6,569 bases of DNA from assembly GCA_021815655.1 (NCBI GenBank), contig JAKAGJ010000066.1, positions 1,568 through 8,136 on the forward strand, in the 5' to 3' direction. The position numbers and the translations under genes are program-made. The notes under the pieces are model-generated. The model did not search any database. It had not been told where the DNA came from and saw only the letters and a list, made by a program, of their open reading frames with translations. Positions within the stretch are counted from its first letter, which is position 1, and each line of letters begins with the position of its first letter. Below are positions 1-6,569 of this stretch, piece by piece. This stretch comes from Deltaproteobacteria bacterium. GTDB lineage: Bacteria; Desulfobacterota; Desulfarculia; Desulfarculales; Desulfarculaceae.

Positions 1-1
1 G

Positions 2-820
2 ACAAGAGCCTTCTGGGCCGACCGCTACGGCGAGGGTCCCGGAGACTACCTCAACTGCCCCCTGGAGAAGCCCCAGTGGCAGGCCTTTTACCAGGCCCTG
101 AGCACGGCGGAGCAGGTGCCGCTCAAGGACTTCGAGAGCCCCCGATTCTTCGAGGGCTGCCTGCCCATCGAGGTGATGGCCGCCCGGGGGGAGAAGACCC
201 TGCTCTTTGGCCCCATGAAGCCGGTGGGCCTGGTGGACCCGGCCACGGGGCGGCGGCCCTACGCCGTGGTGCAGCTGCGCAAGGAGGACCGCGACGGCCG
301 CCTGCTGAACCTGGTGGGCTTTCAGACCAAGCTGACCTACGCCGCCCAGGAGCGGGTCTTCCGCCTCATCCCCGCCCTGGCCACCGCCGAGTTCGCGCGC
401 CTGGGCTCCATCCACCGCAACACCTTTGTGGACGCCCCCCGCCTGCTCACCCCAGACCTGTGCCTCAAGGCCGCGCCCCACATCTACGTGGCCGGACAGC
501 TCTCGGGCGTGGAGGGTTACGTGGAAAGCTCGGCCAGCGGGCTCCTGTGCGGCATGAACGCCGCCCGCCGCACCCTGGGCCAGCCGCCCCTGCTGCCACC
601 GCCCACCACGGCCCTGGGGGGACTGCTGACCCACCTGGGCAACACCGCCAGCAAGGATTTCCAGCCCAGCAACATCAATTTCGGCCTGCTCCCCCCCCTG
701 CCCCAGCGCCTGCCCAAGAAGCAGCGCGGCCTGGAACTGGCTCGGCGCGCCCTGGGCGACCTCCTGGGCTGGATGGCCCAACAGGGACTGGCGCCGGCCA
801 TTGAGCCGCCCAGCCTATGA
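2..820 (+). CDS. trmFO: TrmFO, folate/FAD-dependent tRNA (uracil-54-C5)-methyltransferase, 5'-truncated by the window edge
   Basis: TrmFO makes ribothymidine at U54 of the tRNA T-loop in the cytoplasm, using methylenetetrahydrofolate as carbon donor and FAD as reductant. The frame is open from base 2 to the TGA at 818-820, giving 272 visible residues. The family is usually about 440 residues, so roughly the first 160, including the Rossmann GxGxxG FAD site, lie off the left edge. Seen in order (partial numbering): YLNCP near residues 16-20; FEGCLPIE with Cys53, which matches the family's functional cysteine (Cys226 in Bacillus subtilis); FGPMKPVGL; VVQLRKED; NLVGFQTKL; IHRNTF; the second FAD-binding segment AGQLSGVEGYVESSASG; and the C-terminal DFQPSNINFGLLPP. 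The reading continues upstream of the internal GTG at 116, so that codon is not the start. It converges on rimO. No U-rich terminator follows the stop. The family call is close to certain. Confidence 0.96.
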   Translation, partial: TRAFWADRYGEGPGDYLNCPLEKPQWQAFYQALSTAEQVPLKDFESPRFFEGCLPIEVMAARGEKTLLFGPMKPVGLVDPATGRRPYAVVQLRKEDRDGRLLNLVGFQTKLTYAAQERVFRLIPALATAEFARLGSIHRNTFVDAPRLLTPDLCLKAAPHIYVAGQLSGVEGYVESSASGLLCGMNAARRTLGQPPLLPPPTTALGGLLTHLGNTASKDFQPSNINFGLLPPLPQRLPKKQRGLELARRALGDLLGWMAQQGLAPAIEPPSL

Positions 821-898
821 TGCAGCGCCCAGCGCCTCCTTGCCCGACCAAGCCGTAGGCCCCGCTAAGCCACCATCATTCCAGAGTTGACCCTCGCT

Positions 899-920
899 GG
901 CTTCCTGGGGGTAGCTTTTG
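899..920 (+). repeat. Degenerate direct repeat, copy 1
   Basis: Its 22 bp match 999-1020 at 19 positions; the mismatches are at 905, 907 and 919. The core is GGGGTAGCTTT at 908-918. A TTGACC precedes both copies (887-892 and 992-997). Offset between copies is exactly 100 bp for the core and 105 for the TTGACC, so a small indel separates the two parts. Confidence 0.7.
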
Positions 921-928
921 CCGCTCCA

Positions 929-957
929 GGGCACCTGACGGTGCCTCACCGGTGCCC
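929..957 (+). other. Overlapping alternative hairpins
   Basis: GGGCACC at 929-935 can pair with GGTGCC at 940-945 (6 bp, loop TGAC) or with GGTGCCC at 951-957 (7 bp, 15-nt loop). A third option pairs CGGTG at 939-943 with CACCG at 947-951. These are mutually exclusive. No U-tract follows. Confidence 0.55.
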
Positions 958-960
958 GGG

Positions 961-983
961 GCCATTTTAGCCGGCATAATGGC
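961..983. other. Stem-loop GCCATT/AATGGC
   Basis: A 6-bp perfect stem (961-966 with 978-983) closes an 11-nt loop that itself contains the palindrome GCCGGC. It lies between the two direct-repeat copies. Function unknown. Confidence 0.45.
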
Positions 984-998
984 ATGTTAGCTTGACCA

Positions 999-1020
999 GG
1001 CTTCATCGGGGTAGCTTTGG
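999..1020 (+). repeat. Degenerate direct repeat, copy 2
   Basis: Second copy of the 899-920 element, with the core GGGGTAGCTTT at 1008-1018. It leads directly into the hairpin at 1019-1040. Confidence 0.7.
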
Positions 1021-1040
1021 GCCTTCCCGACGGGGAGCCC
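1019..1040 (+). other. Strong bulged hairpin
   Basis: GGGC (1019-1022) pairs with GCCC (1037-1040). After a bulged C at 1023, TTCCC (1024-1028) pairs with GGGGA (1032-1036), including one T-G wobble, around a GAC loop. This gives nine base pairs in 22 nt. The tail GGTTTCACG is not U-rich, so it is not a typical intrinsic terminator. Confidence 0.55.
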
Positions 1041-1115
1041 GGTTTCACGATATCCCCGCTCGTGCCCGCCAGGCCGTAGCCCCCCGGCCCCTTCCTCCCG
1101 CCTCGCCTGGCGACC

Positions 1116-1134
1116 GGGGCCTCTTGGTGGCCCC
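1116..1134. other. GC stem-loop GGGGCC/GGCCCC
   Basis: A perfect 6-bp stem (1116-1121 with 1129-1134) has a 7-nt loop TCTTGGT. The left arm could instead pair with GGCCCC at 1086-1091. No T-tract lies on either side. Confidence 0.4.
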
Positions 1135-1158
1135 GCCTGCGGCTCCCCACCCTGTCGC

Positions 1159-1177
1159 GGTGCCCTGTAGCTACCCC
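1159..1177 (-). repeat. Partial inverted copy of the same repeat
   Basis: Read on the minus strand this contains GGGGTAGCT (1177-1169) followed closely by CAGGGCACC (1167-1159). Copy 1 has the same two blocks in the same order, GGGGTAGCT at 908-916 and CAGGGCACC at 927-935, separated by 10 bases rather than 1. That fits an internally deleted, inverted copy. In RNA the two could pair over long range. Confidence 0.55.
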
Positions 1178-1199
1178 TGGCCATAGGAAAAAGGGCCAG
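1177..1199. other. Stem-loop CTGGCC/GGCCAG with purine-rich loop
   Basis: A 6-bp perfect stem (1177-1182 with 1194-1199) has a loop ending in a run of five A. It abuts the inverted repeat copy. On the minus strand the five T fall inside the loop rather than after the stem, which argues against a terminator for rimO. Confidence 0.4.
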
Positions 1200-1203
1200 A
1201 TTG

Positions 1204-1314
1204 AATGACGCTCAGGGGAACTTTGGCGGGGCGCACCGGGGTCGCCGGGAGGACTTTTCCAGGCCAAGTGCTGAGGAATCGCCCTTGGAATTAGCTTCCA
1301 GGTGGAGCGTCATT
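1204..1314. repeat. 111-bp segment bounded by a perfect 10-bp inverted repeat
   Basis: AATGACGCTC at 1204-1213 is matched by its exact reverse complement GAGCGTCATT at 1305-1314. TTG lies just outside the left arm (1201-1203), and GTTG follows the right arm. This resembles the outline of a very small decayed mobile element, but there is no coding content and no clear target duplication. A 10-bp match could arise by chance at this scale. Confidence 0.35.
1284..1302. other. Stem-loop CTTGGAA-TTAGC-TTCCAGG
   Basis: Seven pairs (one T-G wobble at 1285-1301) enclose a 5-nt loop. It lies just inside the right arm of the 1204-1314 inverted repeat and carries one of the four TAGCTT hexamers of this gap. 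Confidence 0.45.
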
Positions 1315-1339
1315 GTTGCCGGCTTGCACCCTGGCCGGG

Positions 1340-1354
1340 ACCGCTTTAAGCGGT
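1340..1354. other. Palindrome ACCGCTT-T-AAGCGGT
   Basis: Seven-base arms are perfectly complementary around one central T. As RNA it would fold as ACCGC/GCGGT with a TTTAA loop, and GGG/CCC flanks extend it past a single bulged G at 1355. A symmetrical protein-binding site is an alternative reading. Confidence 0.45.
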
Positions 1355-1364
1355 GCCCTCCGGG

Positions 1365-1382
1365 CGGGCATAAGCCGTTTTT
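1365..1382 (+). terminator. Weak terminator-like hairpin with T5 on the plus strand
   Basis: A short stem (C1365, G1367-C1369 with G1374-G1377, G1366 bulged, loop ATAA) is followed by TTTTT at 1378-1382. The stem is only four pairs. The nearest plus-strand gene, trmFO, ends more than 500 bp upstream, so a role would require a transcript starting within the gap or a long trmFO 3' end. Confidence 0.2.
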
Positions 1383-1468
1383 CCGGGGCGGGTAGCGTTA
1401 GGTCGCGTGCAATTGCCCTGCCCCGCCGGCCGGCATTCAGGCATGAGGCCACCTGGCGCGGAGCGCTC

Positions 1469-2779
1469 CTAGAGAAGCTCGGCCTCCAGGTCGTAGGCGT
1501 GGGCCTTGGTCACCCGGCAGTTGGCGATGCTGCCCGGCTGGGCCTGGCCCCCTGTGATGATGACCTCGCCGTCCACCTCCGGGGCCTGCGCCGCCAGGCG
1601 CCCCAGGCCCAACAGCTCGCTGTCCGGGTGGGGACCCAGCACCAAAAGCGGCAGCTCCCGCCCCACCAGGGCCTTTAGCCTGGCCCGGCTCACCCGCTTC
1701 TGAGCGGCCATGATCTGCCGCCGCCGGGCCTGACCCAGCTTGGCCGGTGGCGCCGCCAGGCGGGCGCTGCGCGTGCCCGCCTCGGGCTGATAGGCGAAGC
1801 AGCCCAGGTGGTCGAAGCCGCTCTGCTGTACGAATTCCAGCAGCTCCGTGAACTCTTGTTCACCCTCGCCGGGGTGTCCCACCAGAAGCGTGGTGCGCAA
1901 GACCGCGCCGGGCAGAGCCTGGCGAATATGGCGCAAAAGCTGGCGCAGCTCGGCCCCGCCACGGCGGCGGCCCATGGCCTTCAGCACCGGATCGGCGATG
2001 TGCTGAAAAGGCAGGTCGAAGTAAGGGAGCACCTTGGGGGTGCTGGCCACGGCCTGGATAAGAGAATTATCCAGGGTATCCGGGCTTAGGTAGAGTAATC
2101 TTAGCCACGAGAGTGCACCAATGCTGGCCAGGCTCGGCAGCAGGGCCTCCAGGTTGGAGCCATCCCCGAGGTCGCGGCCATAGGAGCACAGGTCCTGGGC
2201 CACCAGGTTGATCTCGCGCACGCCGGCGTCGGCCAGGCGCTGGGCCTCGGCCAAGACGTCTTCCAGAGGGCGCGAGCGGAAGCGCCCCCGGATGCGCGGG
2301 ATGGTGCAGAATGCGCATTTGTGTTCACAGCCATCGCCCAGGCGCAGATAAGCCCAGCCCGGCCCCGTGGAGAGCGCGCGAGGCGCCGGGTGGCCCAGCA
2401 CCTCGCGCGGCGTGGACATGGCCAGGCGCCCCGGCGGCGGGGTTCGCAGATGCTCCAGCAGGCGCGGCGTCTCGCCCGGCCCCAGGAGCAAATCCACCTC
2501 GGGCAGGCTGCGGGCGAGCTTTTGGCCGTAGCGCCCCACCAGGCAACCCACCACCGCCAGGCGCTGGCCCGGGGCCTTGCCCTCGGCCAACTCCAGGATG
2601 GCGGCGATGTTTTCCCGCACCGCCGGCTTGATGAAGCCGCAGGTGTTGACCAGGAGCAGGTCGGCCGGGCCGGGCTGGGCCAGGCCTTGCCAGCCGGCGG
2701 CCAGGAGCATGCCCGCCAGGTGCTCGCCCTCCACCTGGTTCTTGGCGCAGCCGAGATTCAACAAATAATAGGTGGGCAT
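1469..2779 (-). CDS. rimO: RimO, ribosomal protein S12 (Asp) methylthiotransferase, radical SAM
   Basis: RimO adds a methylthio group to the beta-carbon of a conserved aspartate of ribosomal protein S12 (Asp89 in E. coli), using S-adenosylmethionine and two iron-sulfur clusters in the cytoplasm. The 436-residue protein has the usual length and order of parts: an N-terminal methylthiotransferase domain with cluster cysteines 11, 47 and 79; a radical-SAM core with C151-x3-C155-x2-C158; and a C-terminal TRAM domain from about residue 370. RimO-type signatures are IPRIRGRFRSR, LVAQD near 192-196, LRLLYLSP and DLPFQHIADPVL. Slight departures are LGCAKNQVEGE where LGCPKNxVDSE is usual, and VGHPGE where VGFPGE is common. 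I chose the ATG at 2779 because AAGGAT lies 7 nt upstream; an in-frame TTG at 2782 is too close to that site. MiaB is less likely on these signatures. It is co-oriented with the membrane-protein gene, 168 bp downstream of it. Confidence 0.95.
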   Translation of the reverse strand: MPTYYLLNLGCAKNQVEGEHLAGMLLAAGWQGLAQPGPADLLLVNTCGFIKPAVRENIAAILELAEGKAPGQRLAVVGCLVGRYGQKLARSLPEVDLLLGPGETPRLLEHLRTPPPGRLAMSTPREVLGHPAPRALSTGPGWAYLRLGDGCEHKCAFCTIPRIRGRFRSRPLEDVLAEAQRLADAGVREINLVAQDLCSYGRDLGDGSNLEALLPSLASIGALSWLRLLYLSPDTLDNSLIQAVASTPKVLPYFDLPFQHIADPVLKAMGRRRGGAELRQLLRHIRQALPGAVLRTTLLVGHPGEGEQEFTELLEFVQQSGFDHLGCFAYQPEAGTRSARLAAPPAKLGQARRRQIMAAQKRVSRARLKALVGRELPLLVLGPHPDSELLGLGRLAAQAPEVDGEVIITGGQAQPGSIANCRVTKAHAYDLEAELL

Positions 2780-2784
2780 CAATT

Positions 2785-2790
2785 ATCCTT
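2785..2790 (-). promoter_or_regulatory. rimO ribosome-binding site
   Basis: The minus strand reads AAGGAT here. The AAGG core is 7 nt from the ATG at 2779 but only 4 nt from the alternative TTG at 2782, which decides the start. Confidence 0.7.
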
Positions 2791-2807
2791 GTAGACAAAA
2801 ACCCGGA

Positions 2808-2902
2808 GGGCGCGAGTTAATCCCGCCCCTACATTAAAAGCGAAACCGCGGGGCGCGATTGATAATTTCGGGTCCATAACTCCAAGCCTGATTGGGCGCG
2901 AG
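2808..2902 (+). repeat. Three GGGCGCGA octamers at exact 43-bp spacing
   Basis: The octamer starts at 2808, 2851 and 2894. Beyond the octamer the 43-bp units agree only sporadically, so this is spaced short motifs rather than a clean tandem repeat. It occupies the upstream side of rimO and could be phased binding sites. The same octamer also occurs inside rimO at 2268-2275, so chance in high-GC DNA is a real alternative. Confidence 0.4.
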
Positions 2903-2922
2903 GGCGGGCCTTGCCCCCGCCC
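2902..2922 (-). terminator. GC hairpin downstream of the membrane-protein gene
   Basis: GGGCGGG (2902-2908) pairs perfectly with CCCGCCC (2916-2922) around a 7-nt loop. It begins 25 bp past the stop codon of the minus-strand gene ending at 2948, a typical terminator position. No T-tract follows on the minus strand; TTTCTCTT lies on the plus-strand side instead. Termination or 3'-end protection is inferred. Confidence 0.35.
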
Positions 2923-2947
2923 GTTTCTCTTGTGCGGGTGTTGGCCT

Positions 2948-4003
2948 TCAATCTCCGAAGCTCATTATCACCCGCTGATCCATAAGGTACAGCACCACCA
3001 GGTTGAAGGCCAAGCCGGCCAGCACCAGGGCCGCCTGGCGCCAGGCCGAGGGCTCAGGGCGGATGGCCTTGGCGTGGTCGGCGGCCTGCCAGCCGCGGCC
3101 GCCGCGCAGCAGGCTCAAGGAGTTCATGGCCACGTAGCACTCCACGGCGAAGAAGGGGAAGCCCAGGTATCCGGCCAGCGGCATGGCAAAAAGCTTGGGC
3201 TCACCCAGCCAGGGCAGGGTGTACACCCAGCGGGCGCTGGAGAGCATGTTCTGGGACTCCCACAAGAGGCCGCAGACCAGCCCGGCCAGGAGCAGGCGCA
3301 AGAGGTTGCCCATCTCCCCCCGCTGCCAGTCGGCCATGAGGCTGGGGGCGCCCTGACGGTGGTTCAAGGGCTCCAGCAGGAAGAACAGCGCCCCCCACAC
3401 CAGGGGGAAGAACAGCCGCGGCCAGGTCAGGGGCAGCAGCAGCATGAGCGCGCCAGTGACGTAAAACCAGAGATACCAGGCCGGCGGCGCGCCCGCCGCT
3501 GGGGGCACACGGGCCGCTCGCGGTGGTGGCGCCAGCCGCTCTGGCTGGCTCTCGTGGCCAGGCCCTTGGCCAGGGCCGCCCGCTCCCAGGGGGCGCACGG
3601 TGACCCTTTTGAGCACCCCCCAGGCGGTGAGCAGCTCATAGGTGACCAGTACCCCGGGCAGCACCGTGGCAAAGGCCGCGTGGGCCCCCAGCCAGCGCAG
3701 CCAGGTCACGCGCTCCACCCCCTCGTAGTGCCAATTATGGAGCGCCGCCAGATTGACCAGCTCGAAGAAGAACCAGAAGCAGGTGGAGGCGCCGGCCATG
3801 GCCGCGAAGGCGTTTTGCCGGTCCCAGAGCAGGGAGTTCCTGGCGCGGGCCTTGACCAGGCCGTCGGCCAGGATGATGTAGCCCCACCAGGCCAGATGGT
3901 AATACCACAGCCGCGCCCAGACCTCGCCGGTCAGGGAGTTGTAGACCGCCAGCACCCAGATGGCCAGCCCCACCAGACCATGACCAAAAAGCCGATTGCC
4001 CAT
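2948..4003 (-). CDS. Unrecognised multi-pass membrane protein with an internal two-fold duplication
   Basis: I do not recognise a named family. The 351-residue product has about eight or nine hydrophobic segments, roughly at residues 8-24, 33-50, 66-90, 103-130, 176-193, 196-212, 233-256, 272-298 and 322-343. A Pro/Gly/Ala-rich loop at 134-175 splits it into two halves that repeat one pattern: Trp-Gly (40-41 and 203-204), an acid seven or eight residues on (Asp47, Glu211), Ser-Leu (57-58 and 221-222), then E-x2-N-x6-W-x-Y (81-93 and 249-261), then a helix with Pro and Glu (Pro116/Glu123 and Pro283/Glu288). Fixed polar and aromatic residues in membrane helices suggest a binding or catalytic site rather than a plain anchor; that is inference. 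The ATG at 4003 has no good Shine-Dalgarno site. A TATAAT ends 6 nt before it, so a leaderless message is possible. A longer antisense frame exists but looks like a shadow. The gene diverges from gyrB. Confidence 0.85.
   Translation of the reverse strand: MGNRLFGHGLVGLAIWVLAVYNSLTGEVWARLWYYHLAWWGYIILADGLVKARARNSLLWDRQNAFAAMAGASTCFWFFFELVNLAALHNWHYEGVERVTWLRWLGAHAAFATVLPGVLVTYELLTAWGVLKRVTVRPLGAGGPGQGPGHESQPERLAPPPRAARVPPAAGAPPAWYLWFYVTGALMLLLPLTWPRLFFPLVWGALFFLLEPLNHRQGAPSLMADWQRGEMGNLLRLLLAGLVCGLLWESQNMLSSARWVYTLPWLGEPKLFAMPLAGYLGFPFFAVECYVAMNSLSLLRGGRGWQAADHAKAIRPEPSAWRQAALVLAGLAFNLVVLYLMDQRVIMSFGD
3479..3604 (-). other. Low-complexity Pro/Gly/Ala-rich linker between the membrane-protein halves
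   Basis: Residues 134-175 of the membrane protein are rich in Pro, Gly, Ala and Arg with no hydrophobic run. It separates the two repeated halves and is probably a flexible, solvent-exposed loop. It is likely the most variable part of the protein. Confidence 0.6.
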
Positions 4004-4009
4004 AAGCCG

Positions 4010-4015
4010 ATTATA
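4010..4015 (-). promoter_or_regulatory. Candidate -10 box (TATAAT) for the membrane-protein gene
   Basis: The minus strand reads a perfect TATAAT, 6 nt before the ATG at 4003. No matching -35 hexamer is visible about 17 bp upstream. Transcription from it would start at or next to the ATG, giving a leaderless message. It may also be a chance AT-rich hexamer. Confidence 0.25.
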
Positions 4016-4046
4016 TCCGGCCTCGCCGGCGCTTACCGCCTGTATT

Positions 4047-4067
4047 GCCGGAGGGTTGCCCCTCGGC
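4047..4067. promoter_or_regulatory. Bulged hairpin or inverted repeat in the divergent gyrB promoter region
   Basis: GCCG (4047-4050) and AGGG (4052-4055) pair with CCCT (4060-4063) and CGGC (4064-4067), leaving G4051 bulged and a TTGC loop: eight pairs in 21 nt. A second small inverted repeat, CCGGC-CTC-GCCGG, lies at 4017-4029. The hairpin is 20 bp upstream of the proposed gyrB -35, so it would act as a DNA site for gyrB, or sit in the leader of the opposite gene if that gene starts upstream. Confidence 0.35.
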
Positions 4068-4086
4068 GCTCCGCCTTAACATTGAC

Positions 4087-4114
4087 TTGCAATTTCCGGG
4101 TATTAGGTCATAAT
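4087..4114 (+). promoter_or_regulatory. Candidate sigma-70-type promoter for gyrB
   Basis: TTGCAA at 4087-4092 (4 of 6 consensus) and CATAAT at 4109-4114 (5 of 6) are separated by 16 bp, inside the only AT-rich stretch before gyrB. Transcription would start near 4121, leaving a leader of about 30 nt. A TTGACT at 4082-4087 is a better -35 on its own but would be 21 bp from the same -10. Confidence 0.45.
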
Positions 4115-4125
4115 TCATCAGTTGA

Positions 4126-6540
<2,415 letters not shown>

Positions 6541-6569
6541 GCCCGGTGCCCTGGGCTGGGCTTACAGGG
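6541..6569 (+). other. Start of the gyrB downstream spacer
   Basis: Only 29 bases are visible. GCCC at 6541-6544 can pair with GGGC at 6553-6556 across an 8-nt loop, possibly part of a terminator that runs off the edge. It contains GGTGCCCTG (6545-6553), identical to 1159-1167 in the trmFO-rimO gap. Confidence 0.3.

Larger units (their letters stand above)
821..1468. other. 648-bp non-coding gap between convergent trmFO and rimO, rich in stem-loops and degenerate repeats
   Basis: No reading frame here looks like a protein: the open frames are rich in Arg, Pro and Gly with no recognisable motif, as expected of chance frames in high-GC DNA. The stretch instead holds at least seven stem-loops (near 929-957, 961-983, 1019-1040, 1116-1134, 1177-1199, 1284-1302 and 1340-1354), a degenerate direct repeat 100 bp apart with a partial inverted copy, and a 10-bp inverted repeat at 1204-1213/1305-1314. 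Both flanking genes read into it, so it must contain the 3' ends of both transcripts, but no textbook hairpin plus T-tract is placed to serve either gene. A non-coding RNA or decayed repeat element is possible and unproven. Confidence 0.75.

Noticed and set aside
116..118. GTG at 116 as the start of the first gene
   Set aside because: The same frame is open back to base 2 and the upstream residues, including YLNCP, fit TrmFO, so the gene is truncated by the window rather than starting here.
815..1267. A 150-codon minus-strand open frame across the trmFO-rimO gap
   Set aside because: The composition is Arg/Pro/Gly-rich with no domain or motif, it overlaps the end of trmFO, and the DNA is dominated by stem-loops and repeats.
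821..1468. tRNA gene or CRISPR array in the trmFO-rimO gap
   Set aside because: No cloverleaf or CCA end, and the repeats are too few, too diverged and not regularly spaced with unique spacers.
1460..1469. Palindrome GGAGCGCTCC at the rimO stop codon as a terminator
   Set aside because: It has no loop when fully paired, reaches only the first base of the stop region, and no T-tract follows.
1469..2779. MiaB (tRNA methylthiotransferase) instead of RimO
   Set aside because: The LGCxKN start, the IPRIRGRFRSR segment and the LRLLYLSP/DLPFQHIAD segments follow the RimO pattern.
2780..2782. TTG as the rimO start
   Set aside because: It is only 4 nt from the AAGG core; the adjacent ATG at 2779 has normal spacing.
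2321..2794. A 157-codon plus-strand open frame opposite the start of rimO
   Set aside because: It is antisense to well-conserved RimO cysteine motifs; the composition is a typical shadow frame.

Overview
This 6.6-kb window is bacterial chromosome with high GC content (roughly two-thirds G+C by eye) and strong G/C preference at third codon positions. The gene content suggests a Gram-negative, probably a high-GC member of the Desulfobacterota (former Deltaproteobacteria). GyrB is 795 residues and carries the long insertion after the TOPRIM core that is typical of proteobacterial-type GyrB, and a folate-dependent TrmFO is present in place of the TrmA used by enteric bacteria. The phylum call is inference from these two genes and base composition.

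Layout, left to right. (1) 2-820, plus strand: the C-terminal two-thirds of trmFO (tRNA U54 methylation), cut by the window edge. (2) 821-1468: a 648-bp gap between convergent genes with no believable protein gene. It is rich in stem-loops and holds a degenerate repeat: two direct copies exactly 100 bp apart and a partial inverted copy. (3) 1469-2779, minus strand: rimO, the radical-SAM methylthiotransferase for ribosomal protein S12. (4) 2780-2947: a spacer with three GGGCGCGA octamers at exact 43-bp intervals. (5) 2948-4003, minus strand: an unrecognised multi-pass membrane protein that appears to be an internal two-fold duplication. (6) 4004-4152: a divergent promoter region with a strong bulged hairpin and a plausible gyrB promoter. 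(7) 4153-6540, plus strand: complete gyrB. (8) 6541-6569: the start of the gyrB downstream spacer.

The three recognised genes are housekeeping: tRNA modification, ribosome modification and DNA supercoiling. They do not form one operon, since trmFO faces rimO and the membrane-protein gene diverges from gyrB. No mobile element, CRISPR array, tRNA or rRNA was seen. The least explained items are the duplicated membrane protein and the repeat-bearing trmFO-rimO gap. I did not find convincing evidence of a new multi-gene system.
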